From contig JBFWQM010000056.1 of the NCBI GenBank assembly GCA_050249455.1, positions 1 through 26,041 on the forward strand: DNA of 26,041 nucleotides, read 5' to 3'. The notes beneath the pieces were generated by a model that saw only the letters and a list, made by a program, of their open reading frames with translations, was not told the origin of the DNA and did not search any database. The number at the start of each line of letters is the position of its first letter. Within the stretch, counting starts at the first letter, position 1. The DNA is from JBFWQM01 sp050249455 (GTDB taxonomy: Bacteria; Pseudomonadota; Alphaproteobacteria; MPNO01; VGEU01). Made by a program: the position numbers and the translations under genes. Shown piece after piece: positions 16,018-23,632 of the stretch.

Positions 16018-17139
16018 ATGAACCGCAAGCGCCTCCTCATCAGCCGACGCGCCGCGCTGCTGTCGGGCGCCGCGACGGCGGCGCTCGCCGCCCTGCCGGC
16101 CCGGGCGCAGGGCGACGGCAAGGCCGAATTCGACCGGCTGGTCGCGGCGGCGAAGCAGGAAGGCGCGGTCGCGGTCGGCGGCGGGCGCGACGCGTCGGCG
16201 CGCGACTTCATTCTCAAGGCGTGGAAGAAGGACTTCCCCGACATCGAGATGCAGTTCACCGTCGCCGGCGGCTTCAACTGGCCGAACCAGGTGCGCGCCG
16301 AGCGCGCCAGCGGCAAGTACCTGTGGGACGTCTACCTGAACGGGCCGAACGTCCTGGTCTACCGCATGGCGCAGGAGGGCGTGTTCCAGGACCTGCTGCC
16401 GGCGCTGGTGCTGCCGGACCTGAAGGACCCGAAGACCTGGCGGCGCAGCTTCGACGACATGTTCCTGGACGACGAGAAGCGGATGTTCAGCTTCTTCGCC
16501 AGCGTCTCGACCGTGTGGTACCACGCCAACAAGGTGCCGCCGGAGAAGGTGAAGGCGCAGGGCCTGAAGCTGCTGCTGGATCCCGCGTACCAGGGGCGCA
16601 TCGGCTGGCAGGACCCGCGCGGCGGCGGCCCGGGCGCCAACTACGCGGTGATGGTCGAGGAGATCCTGGGGCGCGACGCGCTGAAGACGATCATCGTCGA
16701 TCAGAAGTCGGTGTTCTACGACCGCCAATCGCAGGCGACCGAGGCGTTCATCCGCGGCAAGTGCGACATCCTGCTCGGCATCGAGATCAGCGACCTGGAG
16801 ACCTACCGCAAGGCCGGCGTCAAGTTCGACGTGCGCCCGTTCGGCCACGACGCCAAGACCGCGCACCTCAGCATCTCGGGCTCGTTCCTGGCGCTGTTCG
16901 ACAAGCCGCCGCATCCGAATGCCGCGAAGCTGCTGGCCAACTGGGTGCTGACCCGCGACGTGCAGAAGGGCTACGCCGAGGCCTACCAGTGGGATTCCAA
17001 CCGGGCGGACGTGGCGCCGATCTCGCCGCCCGACCAGCAGGTGGTGGCGGGCGACAAGTACATCGAGCCGCAGCAGGGCCGCTGGCTGAAGCGGAAGGCC
17101 GAGGTGCAGGAATTCATCCGCACGCTGCGGCCGAGTTGA
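16018..17139 (+). CDS. Tat-exported extracellular solute-binding protein (family 1, FbpA-like)
   Basis: 373 residues. The N-terminus has a twin-arginine motif, R10/R11 in LISRRAALLSG, then an Ala-rich stretch and a cleavage site near ARA-Q (30/31), so Tat export of a folded protein is likely. The mature part begins in family style (FDRLVAAAKQEGAVAV) and continues with LWDVYLNGPN and DPAYQGRIGWQDPRG, as in Fe3+/2-aminoethylphosphonate-type binding proteins. The tyrosine pair that holds iron in FbpA is not evident, which with the operon context favours an organic ligand. The ATG at 16018 has GGGAG 8 nt upstream. The 55-nt gap after the permease contains a TATGAT hexamer (15982-15987) that could mark an internal promoter, though no -35 box is clear. 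Confidence 0.92.
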   Translation: MNRKRLLISRRAALLSGAATAALAALPARAQGDGKAEFDRLVAAAKQEGAVAVGGGRDASARDFILKAWKKDFPDIEMQFTVAGGFNWPNQVRAERASGKYLWDVYLNGPNVLVYRMAQEGVFQDLLPALVLPDLKDPKTWRRSFDDMFLDDEKRMFSFFASVSTVWYHANKVPPEKVKAQGLKLLLDPAYQGRIGWQDPRGGGPGANYAVMVEEILGRDALKTIIVDQKSVFYDRQSQATEAFIRGKCDILLGIEISDLETYRKAGVKFDVRPFGHDAKTAHLSISGSFLALFDKPPHPNAAKLLANWVLTRDVQKGYAEAYQWDSNRADVAPISPPDQQVVAGDKYIEPQQGRWLKRKAEVQEFIRTLRPS

Positions 17140-17152
17140 GGAGACGCGGGCG

Positions 17153-18772
17153 ATGACGATCGAAGTCCCGGTGCTGATCGTCGGCGGCGGACCGGTGGGC
17201 CTCGGCCTCGCCGCCGACCTCGGCTGGCGCGGCGTCGAGTGCCTGCTGGTGGAGCAGGGCGACGGCACCATCTACCACCCGCGCGCCAACACGGTGAACT
17301 CGCGCACCATGGAGTTCTGCCGCCGCTGGGGCATCGCCGAGGAGGTGCGCAACGCCGGCGCGCCGCCCGACTTCCCGCCGACGATCGTTTACCTCACCAG
17401 CCTGCAGGGCTACGAGCTGGCGCGCATCGAGCGGCCGACGCACGGCGGCAACAAGCCGCTGCCGACGACGCCGGAGCGGTCGCAGCGCTGCAACCAGTTG
17501 TGGCTCGACCCCATCCTGCGCAAGTGCGCCGGCAGCTTCGAGTCCGTCACGCTGCGCTACAGGCACCGCTTCGAGACGTTTGAGGCCACCGCCGACGGCG
17601 TGCGCGCGCGGGTGCGCAACCTTGAAACCGACGCGGTGGAGACGATCGCCGCGCGCTACCTGGTCGCGTGCTGCGGCGGGCAGAGCAGCGTGCGCAACGC
17701 GCTGGGCGTCACCATGGACGGCGTCCAGGTGCTGTCCTACCACCTCAACGTGTTCGTACGGATCCAGGAGCTATGGACCCGCCACGACAAGGGCAAGGCC
17801 GCGTTCTACTTCTTCATCCGGCCCGACGGCGACATGCCGAGCCTGATCGAGCTCGACGGCGACACCTTGTGGCGGCTCGGCATCAACCTGGGGCTGGAGC
17901 GGGTCGCGCCGGAGGCGGTGGACGTGGACGCGATGATGCGGGAGGTGATCGGCCCCGGCATCCGCTACGAGGTGATCTCCGTCCTGCCGTGGACGTGCCG
18001 AAGCATCGTCGCCGACCGCTGGCAGCAGGGCCCGGTATTCCTGGCCGGCGACGCGGTGCACCAGCACGGCCCGGCCGGCGGCTTCGGCATGAACACCGGC
18101 ATGGGCGATGCCGCCGACCTCGGCTGGAAGCTCGCGGCACTGGTGCAGGGCTGGGGCGGCCCGCTGCTCGGCGAGGCCTATCAGGCGGAGCGCCGGCCCG
18201 TCGCGCAGCGCAACGTCGGCGAGGCGACCGACAACATGCTGCGCACGGTGGATGCCGCCGCGCTCGGCGCGATCGACGATGCGACGCCGGCCGGCGAGGA
18301 CCTGCGCCGGCGCGTGCGCGCCGACATTCTGGAGAACAAGACCAAGCAGTTCCTCTCCGACGGCATCGCGCTGGGCTACCGCTACGACGCCTCGCCGATC
18401 GTGTGGGGCGACGGCACCCCGGCGCCGCCCGACAGCGTTTCGGACTATGTACAGACCAGCCGGCCCGGCGCGCGCGCACCGCACGCCTGGCTGCCCGACG
18501 GCCGCTCCACCATCGACCTGTTCGGCCGCGGCTTCGTGCTGCTGCGCTTCCCCGGCGCGCCGGCCGACGGGCTGGGCGACGCCGCCACGGCGCGCGGTGT
18601 CCCGTTCACCGCGGTCGATATCGCCGACCCCGCGATCGCCGCGCTCTACGAGCGGAAGCTGGTCCTGGTCCGCCCCGACGGCCACGTCGCCTGGCGTGGC
18701 GACGCCGCCCCGGCCGACCCCCGCGCGGTGATCGACGTCGCCCGCGGCGCGGCGCGCGCGCCGGGCGGGTAA
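17153..18772 (+). CDS. FAD-dependent aromatic monooxygenase (PHBH/MhpA/phenol-hydroxylase-like)
   Basis: 539-residue class A flavoprotein hydroxylase. The N-terminal FAD fold has VLIVGGGPVGLGLA at 7-20 with E34 ending strand 2. The ribose-binding GD motif is VFLAGDAVHQHGPAGGFGMN, with D300. A C-terminal thioredoxin-like domain about 430-530 is as in phenol hydroxylase and MhpA. The middle DG motif, usually G-C-D-G, reads A-C-C-G-G at 172-176, so the motif aspartate is Cys174; this Asp normally contacts FAD and NAD(P)H. The likely reaction is NAD(P)H-dependent ring hydroxylation, perhaps giving the gentisate-type substrate of the bicupin at 12040. It could instead be an O-heterocycle or polyketide-type hydroxylase. 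The ATG at 17153 follows GGAGACGCGGGCG. It starts 13 nt after the binding-protein gene and is last in the operon, ahead of a strong stem-loop. Confidence 0.88.
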   Translation: MTIEVPVLIVGGGPVGLGLAADLGWRGVECLLVEQGDGTIYHPRANTVNSRTMEFCRRWGIAEEVRNAGAPPDFPPTIVYLTSLQGYELARIERPTHGGNKPLPTTPERSQRCNQLWLDPILRKCAGSFESVTLRYRHRFETFEATADGVRARVRNLETDAVETIAARYLVACCGGQSSVRNALGVTMDGVQVLSYHLNVFVRIQELWTRHDKGKAAFYFFIRPDGDMPSLIELDGDTLWRLGINLGLERVAPEAVDVDAMMREVIGPGIRYEVISVLPWTCRSIVADRWQQGPVFLAGDAVHQHGPAGGFGMNTGMGDAADLGWKLAALVQGWGGPLLGEAYQAERRPVAQRNVGEATDNMLRTVDAAALGAIDDATPAGEDLRRRVRADILENKTKQFLSDGIALGYRYDASPIVWGDGTPAPPDSVSDYVQTSRPGARAPHAWLPDGRSTIDLFGRGFVLLRFPGAPADGLGDAATARGVPFTAVDIADPAIAALYERKLVLVRPDGHVAWRGDAAPADPRAVIDVARGAARAPGG

Positions 18773-18777
18773 GCTCG

Positions 18778-18805
18778 GCGCAATCGGCTGTCGAGCCGGT
18801 TGCGC
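18778..18805 (+). terminator. Stem-loop at the end of the aromatic operon
   Basis: Arms 18778-18789 and 18794-18805 form a 12-bp stem with one G-U pair and a 4-nt loop, starting 6 nt after the TAA of the monooxygenase gene. No T-run follows, so it is either a terminator working without a U-tract or a 3'-end stabiliser. The convergent gene ends at 18909. Confidence 0.55.
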
Positions 18806-18908
18806 TGGTATCGCGCCGATCGTCCGGAGGCGCGTCGTCCGTGCCGGCATCAGGTGCTCCGTAGGGGCGGGAGGTGTCGAAATAGTCAATTCACAACCCG
18901 TCCGCCGT

Positions 18909-20054
18909 TCACTTCCAGAACTGCTTCGAGGCGATGCGCGCGCCTTCCGCCATCGCGGCCAGCTTGGCCCAAACGACGCCGGGATCGACGGCGGCCTGGC
19001 CGACCCAGGTGCCGTAGCCGCAGTCGGTGCCGGCGATGACATTCTCGCGCCCGACGTTGCGGGCGTATCGGGTGATGCGCTGAGCGACCAGCTCCGGGTG
19101 CTCGATGAAGTTCGACTTCGATTCCAGCACGCCGGGGATCAGCAGCTTGCCGTCGGGCAGCTTGACCTCGGTGAACAGCTTCCACTCGTGGGCGTGGCGC
19201 GGGTTGGCGGCCTCAAACGAGATCGCCGACGGGCGCGCGGTGAACACGATGTCGATGATGTCGGCCAGCGGCACGTCGCGGTGGTGCGGCCCTTCGTAAT
19301 TGCCCCAGCAAAGGTGCATGCGCAGCCGATCGGGCGGGATGTTCGCGGTGGCGTGGTTCAGCGCCGCCACGTTCTGCGCCGCCATGCGGCGGAACTCGGC
19401 CAGCGGCAGGTCGGCGAACTGGATGTGGCGGCCCATCGCGAGGTCGGGGCAGTCGATCTGCAGCACGTGGCCGGCCTGCACCACCGCCTCGTACTCGTGG
19501 CGCATGGCATCCGCGATGGCGGCGAGGTAGGCTTCGCGGCTGCCGTAGTGGTCGTCGCGGAAGAACAGCGCGATCACGCCGGGCGAGGCGGCGCTCATGA
19601 AGCTTTCCGCCGTGCCGGCACCCTGCACGGCGACGGCGAGGTTGGCGGCGTCGGTCTCCGCCGCGGCGCGGTCGCGCACCGCGATCGGCGCGTTGCACGC
19701 CGGCGTCTTGCGCCGCGACCGGCCGGGGTCGCCGAACACCCGGCGGGCGAGCTCCGGGAAGTCGTCGAGGTCGGCGTAGCGGAAGGTCTGGCCGGTGCCG
19801 CCGAAGCCGTCGAGCCGGTCCTTGATGTAGGTGGCATAGGACGGCTTGCTCATTTCGCCGTCGTTGACGATGTCGACGCCCGCCTCCGCCTGCTTGCCTA
19901 CCACTTCCGCCACCGCGGCGCGGATTCGCGCGGCGAGCGCCGCCGGCTCCACCGGCACCCCCTCCTCCTTGGCGAACATCATGCGCACCAGGTCGTCCGG
20001 GCGCGGCAGGCTGCCGGTGTGGGTGGTCAGGAACCGATCGGTGCTGCGCTTCAA
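18909..20054 (-). CDS. Cobalamin-independent methionine synthase (MetE)-family protein, C-terminal-domain type
   Basis: 381-residue TIM-barrel protein resembling the C-terminal catalytic half of MetE. It opens with TTHTGSLPRPDDL. VNDGEMSK lies at 64-70, and candidate zinc ligands are H247 and C249 in MHLCWGNYEGPHH, E281 in SFEAANPRHAHE, and C345 in AGTDCGYGTW. Short MetE-like proteins of this kind are common in alphaproteobacteria and include alkyl or methyl transferases with zinc-activated thiols; epoxyalkane:coenzyme M transferase is one relative. The substrate cannot be told, and full MetE function is unlikely because the N-terminal barrel is absent. The start is TTG at 20054, supported by GGAGG 5 nt upstream and by immediate family similarity. 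It is convergent with the aromatic operon and divergent from the small secreted protein. Confidence 0.88.
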   Translation of the reverse strand: MKRSTDRFLTTHTGSLPRPDDLVRMMFAKEEGVPVEPAALAARIRAAVAEVVGKQAEAGVDIVNDGEMSKPSYATYIKDRLDGFGGTGQTFRYADLDDFPELARRVFGDPGRSRRKTPACNAPIAVRDRAAAETDAANLAVAVQGAGTAESFMSAASPGVIALFFRDDHYGSREAYLAAIADAMRHEYEAVVQAGHVLQIDCPDLAMGRHIQFADLPLAEFRRMAAQNVAALNHATANIPPDRLRMHLCWGNYEGPHHRDVPLADIIDIVFTARPSAISFEAANPRHAHEWKLFTEVKLPDGKLLIPGVLESKSNFIEHPELVAQRITRYARNVGRENVIAGTDCGYGTWVGQAAVDPGVVWAKLAAMAEGARIASKQFWK

Positions 20055-20098
20055 TGTCGCCTCCCCATTGCGGATACGTTCGCTCGCGCTTTGCCGCG

Positions 20099-20127
20099 AT
20101 TATACCGGTCGGGCGCGCAATTTTGTC
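20099..20127 (-). promoter_or_regulatory. Candidate promoter for the MetE-like gene
   Basis: On the minus strand a perfect TATAAT occupies 20104-20099, about 45 nt upstream of the TTG start. A poor -35-like GACAAA lies at 20127-20122 with a 17-nt spacer. The shared 184-nt gap also has TAGACT at 20174-20179 on the plus strand, which could serve the divergent gene. Confidence 0.35.
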
Positions 20128-20238
20128 CCACGCCGGGATGACGGCGACGGAATGCCGACGGAAGGGCGTGTGCTAGACTGTATCGCGCTCGTCGCGGCCG
20201 GCCGCATCGCCGGGCGCGACCGGGGGCGGAGGTCGATG

Positions 20239-20571
20239 ATGACACGGATAATCGCCGTTCTGGCCGTCGCGCTGCTGTGGGCCGGCCCCGCGGCCGCGCG
20301 CGGTCCGCATTCGCATTTCTCGTTCGGGTTCGTGTTCCCGTTCTACGCCGGGCCGCCCGGCTACTACCCGCCGCCGGCCTACTATCCGCCGCCGCCCGTC
20401 TACTATGCGCCGCCGGCGCCGGTCTACGTGACGCCGACCCCGGCACAGCCGCCGCCGGCCAACTGCCGGCGCTTCAACGGCGACGCGACGTTCGATGCCA
20501 ACGGCCAGCCGTTCTACGGCACCGCGTGCCTGGGCGCAGACGGCCGCTGGCACATCGTCAACTGGCCGTGA
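20239..20571 (+). CDS. Small secreted Tyr/Pro-rich protein
   Basis: 110 residues. Signal peptide about 1-20 (VLAVALLWAGPAAA-RG), a short aromatic His/Phe segment, then a low-complexity stretch of about 45 residues of P-P-x-Y-Y and P-P-P-V-Y-Y units. The compact C-terminal domain has two Cys (CRRFNGDATFDANGQPFYG, TACLGADGRWHIV) that may form a disulfide. Similar short exported proteins with a proline-tyrosine spacer and a C-rich tail are frequent in alphaproteobacteria and usually carry no function name. An ATG at 20236 directly precedes the chosen ATG at 20239; the latter is better placed from GGAGG (6 nt). Its stop is 4 nt from the stop of the convergent binding-protein gene. Confidence 0.8.
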   Translation: MTRIIAVLAVALLWAGPAAARGPHSHFSFGFVFPFYAGPPGYYPPPAYYPPPPVYYAPPAPVYVTPTPAQPPPANCRRFNGDATFDANGQPFYGTACLGADGRWHIVNWP

Positions 20572-20575
20572 GGCC

Positions 20576-21595
20576 CTAGTTGAGCCGCTGCGCCGCGCGG
20601 GCGACGAAGCGGCCGTCCCAGGTGCGGTCCAGGTCGATCGTCGCCCGCTTCAGCTCCGCGTCGAACTGCACCAGCATGGCGCGGGCGCTTTCCATGCCCG
20701 CGCGCGCCACCACGCCGTCGCGCGAATAGATCGGCAGCGACGCGCCGACCGCCCGCAGGTAGAGCGCCCGGTCGCCCAGGTAGTACTGCTCCGGCACGGT
20801 GTTCACCACGTCTTCCGGCGTCGCGGCGGCGAGCCAGCGCAGCGACTTGTAGAAGGCGTCCACCAGCGCCTGGACGGTGTTCGGGTTGCGCTGGATGAAC
20901 TCCGCCTTGGCGTAGAGCACCGCCGCCGGGTTGGTGCCGCCGAACAGCGCGCGGTTGCCCGCCTCCGTCCGACTGTCGGCCAGGATGTCGATCGCGTTTT
21001 CCTGCTCCAGCTTGGAGATCACAGGGTCGAGGTTCGAAATCGCGTCGACCTGGCGGTGGAGGATCGCCGACACGGCGGCCTGGCCGCCGCCGACGCCGAT
21101 GAAGGCGACGTCGTCGGTCGCGACGCCGGCGCGCGACAGGAGGTAGCTCGCGAAGAAGCCGGTCGAGGATCCCGGCGCGGTGACGCCGATCTTGCGGCCC
21201 TTGAGGTCGGCGGCCGACTTGATGCTGCCGGCGAGGTCGCGCCGCACCGCCAGCACGATGCCGGGGAAGCGCCCGAGCTCGATCACCGCGCGCACGTCCT
21301 GGCCCTTGGCCTGCATGCGGATGGTGTGCTCGTAGGCGCCGGTGGTGACGTCGGTGGAGCCGCCGATCATCGCCTGCAGGCTCTTCGCCCCGCCGCCGAA
21401 GTCGTTGATGTCCACCGTCAGGCCGGCTTCCTTGAAGTGGCCGCGGCGCTCCGCGATCGTCAGCGGCAGGTAATAGAGCAGCGTCTTGCCGCCAACCCCG
21501 AGCACAACGCGCGGCTTCTCCGGCGCCTGCGCCGCCGCCCCGCCGCAACCCAGCGCCAGCACGATGCCCGCCGCCAGCGCACACACCCGTCTCAT
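20576..21595 (-). CDS. NMT1/TauA-like periplasmic binding protein attached to the TTT operon
   Basis: 339 residues. Signal peptide about 1-22 (cleaved near AAAQA-PE). The NitT/TauT-type binding fold follows: LYYLPLTIAERRGHFKEAGL, GGGAKSLQAMIGGSTDV, ADLKGRKIGVTAPGSSTGFF and VDAISNLDPVISKLEQ. Such proteins normally feed ABC importers, but the gene lies 23 nt after tctA on the same strand with no ABC ATPase or permease in view. The ATG at 21595 is set by GGGAGGA just upstream. It may supply a distant ABC system, act as a second receptor for the TTT permease, or serve as a sensor. The substrate is unknown; NMT1-like relatives next to carboxylate transporters often handle aromatic or organic acids. 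Confidence 0.91.
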   Translation of the reverse strand: MRRVCALAAGIVLALGCGGAAAQAPEKPRVVLGVGGKTLLYYLPLTIAERRGHFKEAGLTVDINDFGGGAKSLQAMIGGSTDVTTGAYEHTIRMQAKGQDVRAVIELGRFPGIVLAVRRDLAGSIKSAADLKGRKIGVTAPGSSTGFFASYLLSRAGVATDDVAFIGVGGGQAAVSAILHRQVDAISNLDPVISKLEQENAIDILADSRTEAGNRALFGGTNPAAVLYAKAEFIQRNPNTVQALVDAFYKSLRWLAAATPEDVVNTVPEQYYLGDRALYLRAVGASLPIYSRDGVVARAGMESARAMLVQFDAELKRATIDLDRTWDGRFVARAAQRLN

Positions 21596-21618
21596 GACAA
21601 TCCTCCCGGCCCCGCCTT

Positions 21619-23127
21619 TCAGCTCTCCCGCGCGACCAGCCGGCCGCGGCGGTGCGAGCGCCAGAAGAAATAGAGCAGAAGGAGCATCGTGGCGAGGATG
21701 CCGGCGCTGATCGGCCGGGTGAAGAAGACGGACCAGTCGCCGTCGTTGGCGGCGAGCCCGTTGCGCAGGTTCTCCTCCACGTAGGGTCCGAGGACGAGGC
21801 CGAGCAGGATCGGCCCGACCGGCAGGCCGAATTGGATCATCATGTAGCCGGCCAGGCCGCACACCACGATCAGCCCGACCTCGAACCCGGTCGCGTTGAT
21901 CGAATAGCCGCCGGCCGCCGACAGCACCGCGACCACCGGCACCAGGGTGTAGGTCGGGATGCGCACGACATAGGGCAGGAAGCGGCGAGCGGCCAGGCCG
22001 AACACCAGCATCAGCACGTTCGCGGCGACCAGCATCACCAGGATGTGCATGAACTTGTCGCCGTTGTCGCGGATGAAGAACGGCCCCGGGTCGATGCCCT
22101 GGTACAGCAGCGCCCCGATCAGGATGGCGGTCACCGGGTCGCCCGGAATGCCGACAGTCAGAAGCGGCACCATCGCGCCGCCAGTCACCGCGTTGTTGGA
22201 CACCTCGCAGGCGATGACGCCCTTCTCCTCGCCCCTGCCGTAGCGGTCGCCGGGCTTGGGGCTGCGCGCGGCCTCGCCGTAGGCGATCCACGACGCGATG
22301 ATCGGCCCGGTACCGGGCAGCACGCCGACGATGGTGCCGATCACCGCGCTCTTTAGAGTGAGCCAGCGGTTGCGCAGCAGGATGCCGAACAGCGACAGCA
22401 GGCGGAACGGCTTCTGCGGCGGCAGGGTCATCGTCACCTCGCCGGCGCGCGCGGCCTTGCTGAGGAGCTCCGAGATGGCGAACAGGCCGATCAGCGCCGG
22501 CAGGATCGGCAGCCCGCCCTGGAGCTGCGGCATCCCGAAATCGAAGCGCAGGGTGCCGCTGACCGGGTCGATGCCGAACGTGGCGAGCAGGACGCCGATG
22601 AAGCCCGCGGCGATGCCCTTCAGGAGGGAGGGGCCCGACACGCCGGCGACGCAGACAAGCCCGAGCATCGCCAGGCCGAAATACTCGACCGAGGTGAACG
22701 ACAGCGCCACCTTGGCGAGGCCCGGCGCGATCAGCCCGAGCACCGCCGCCGAGAAGAAGCCGCCGACGAACGAGCACGCGGTCGCCAGCGACATCGCCCG
22801 ATTGGCCTCGCCGTTCAGCGCCATCGGGTAGCCGTCGATCGCGGTCGCGGCGTTGGACGGCGTGCCCGGCGTGTTGATCAGGATCGCTGTATAGGAGCCC
22901 GCGAAATAGCCGCTGCAATAGGCGCCCAGCAGCAGCGCCATCGACGCCTCGAAGCCGAGCGTAAAGGTGAACGGCGTCAGGATGGCGATGCCGGCCGTCG
23001 CGGTCACGCCGGGCGCGGCGCCGAAGATCAGCCCGGCGATGACGCCGATCGCCAGCCACAGGACGACCATGGGATCGAGCAGCTGGCGCAGCGCATAGAC
23101 GACGTCGGCGCCGGAGATCAGGTCCAT
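21619..23127 (-). CDS. tctA: Tripartite tricarboxylate transporter large permease (TctA)
   Basis: 502-residue membrane protein of the TctA family, about 11-12 helices. Both family loops are present: INTPGTPSNAATAIDGYPMA near 70-90 and VGIPGDPVTAILIGALLYQG near 325-345; these repeated Gly-Pro loops line the transport site. GIAILTPFTFTLGFEASMALL and VLPGTGPIIASWIAYGEA also match. It forms the cation-coupled channel with TctB for solute delivered by TctC. The ATG at 23127 overlaps the tctB stop region by 10 nt, so translation is likely coupled. Longer frames upstream of this ATG run through tctB in another frame and are rejected. Confidence 0.95.
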   Translation of the reverse strand: MDLISGADVVYALRQLLDPMVVLWLAIGVIAGLIFGAAPGVTATAGIAILTPFTFTLGFEASMALLLGAYCSGYFAGSYTAILINTPGTPSNAATAIDGYPMALNGEANRAMSLATACSFVGGFFSAAVLGLIAPGLAKVALSFTSVEYFGLAMLGLVCVAGVSGPSLLKGIAAGFIGVLLATFGIDPVSGTLRFDFGMPQLQGGLPILPALIGLFAISELLSKAARAGEVTMTLPPQKPFRLLSLFGILLRNRWLTLKSAVIGTIVGVLPGTGPIIASWIAYGEAARSPKPGDRYGRGEEKGVIACEVSNNAVTGGAMVPLLTVGIPGDPVTAILIGALLYQGIDPGPFFIRDNGDKFMHILVMLVAANVLMLVFGLAARRFLPYVVRIPTYTLVPVVAVLSAAGGYSINATGFEVGLIVVCGLAGYMMIQFGLPVGPILLGLVLGPYVEENLRNGLAANDGDWSVFFTRPISAGILATMLLLLYFFWRSHRRGRLVARES

Positions 23128-23558
23128 ACCGGCAGCACCACTTCGAAGCCGTAGCGGAACAGCCCGTACACGCCGAATGCCGTGCCGAGCGGCACCAGCG
23201 CGAGCTCCGCCGGCCGCCGCGCGCCGAGGACGGCCATGCACGCCAGGGTCAGCGCCCAGGCGCCGAGGCGGAAGTCGATCTCCTCGAATGTCGTGAAATA
23301 GAGGCAGAACAGCGCGGCGACGACCAGACTGGTCCGGTTGAACAGGAACGGCAGCGGCCGCGGCGCGGCGCGCAGCGCCTGCCACAGGATGCCGGCGGCG
23401 CACACGATGATGCCGACCGAGGCGAGCTGCGGGAAGAACCGCGGCGTGAACGTGCTGATCGTCGGGTTGACGCGGATGTCGTAGCTGAGGTGCAGCATCA
23501 CCGCGCCGATGACGAACAGGATCACCGCGGTGACGATGTCGGGATGGCGGATGCCCAT
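23118..23558 (-). CDS. tctB: Tripartite tricarboxylate transporter small subunit (TctB)
   Basis: 146 residues with four hydrophobic helices, the expected size and layout for TctB. Features are an N-terminal helix (VTAVILFVIGAVMLHLS), the polar linker with FTPRFFPQLASVG, and the last two helices around LGAWALTLACMAVLGAR and LALVPLGTAFGVYGLF. TctB is poorly conserved, so the call rests largely on position between tctC and tctA and on the helix pattern. The ATG at 23558 is used; its ribosome site is weak. Its 3' end overlaps tctA. Confidence 0.9.
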   Translation of the reverse strand: MGIRHPDIVTAVILFVIGAVMLHLSYDIRVNPTISTFTPRFFPQLASVGIIVCAAGILWQALRAAPRPLPFLFNRTSLVVAALFCLYFTTFEEIDFRLGAWALTLACMAVLGARRPAELALVPLGTAFGVYGLFRYGFEVVLPVWT

Positions 23559-23582
23559 GCCGGAAACCCGTTCAGGCGGACG

Positions 23583-23610
23583 CCGGCCGCGCCTGGGACG
23601 GCGCGGCCGG
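23583..23610 (-). other. Perfect GC-only hairpin between tctC and tctB
   Basis: Arms 23583-23593 and 23600-23610 pair perfectly over 11 bp, all G or C, around a 6-nt loop, in the 74-nt gap between tctC and tctB. No T-run follows on the transcribed strand. Placed after the first gene of a transporter operon, it fits a partial terminator or a 3'-end stabiliser that keeps the binding protein in excess over the membrane subunits. Confidence 0.6.
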
Positions 23611-23632
23611 GACTGCGGTGGAAAGACGGAGG

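Noticed and set aside
20576..21595. Lipoprotein call for the NMT1-like binding protein (LALGC in the signal peptide)
   Set aside because: The lipobox order is poor (Ala at -3, Leu at -2) and a normal signal peptidase I site AAAQA follows.
20576..23059. Minus-strand open frame of 827 codons
   Set aside because: Its first 490 or so codons run out of frame through tctA and only the end from 21595 is the real binding protein, so it is not a fusion gene.
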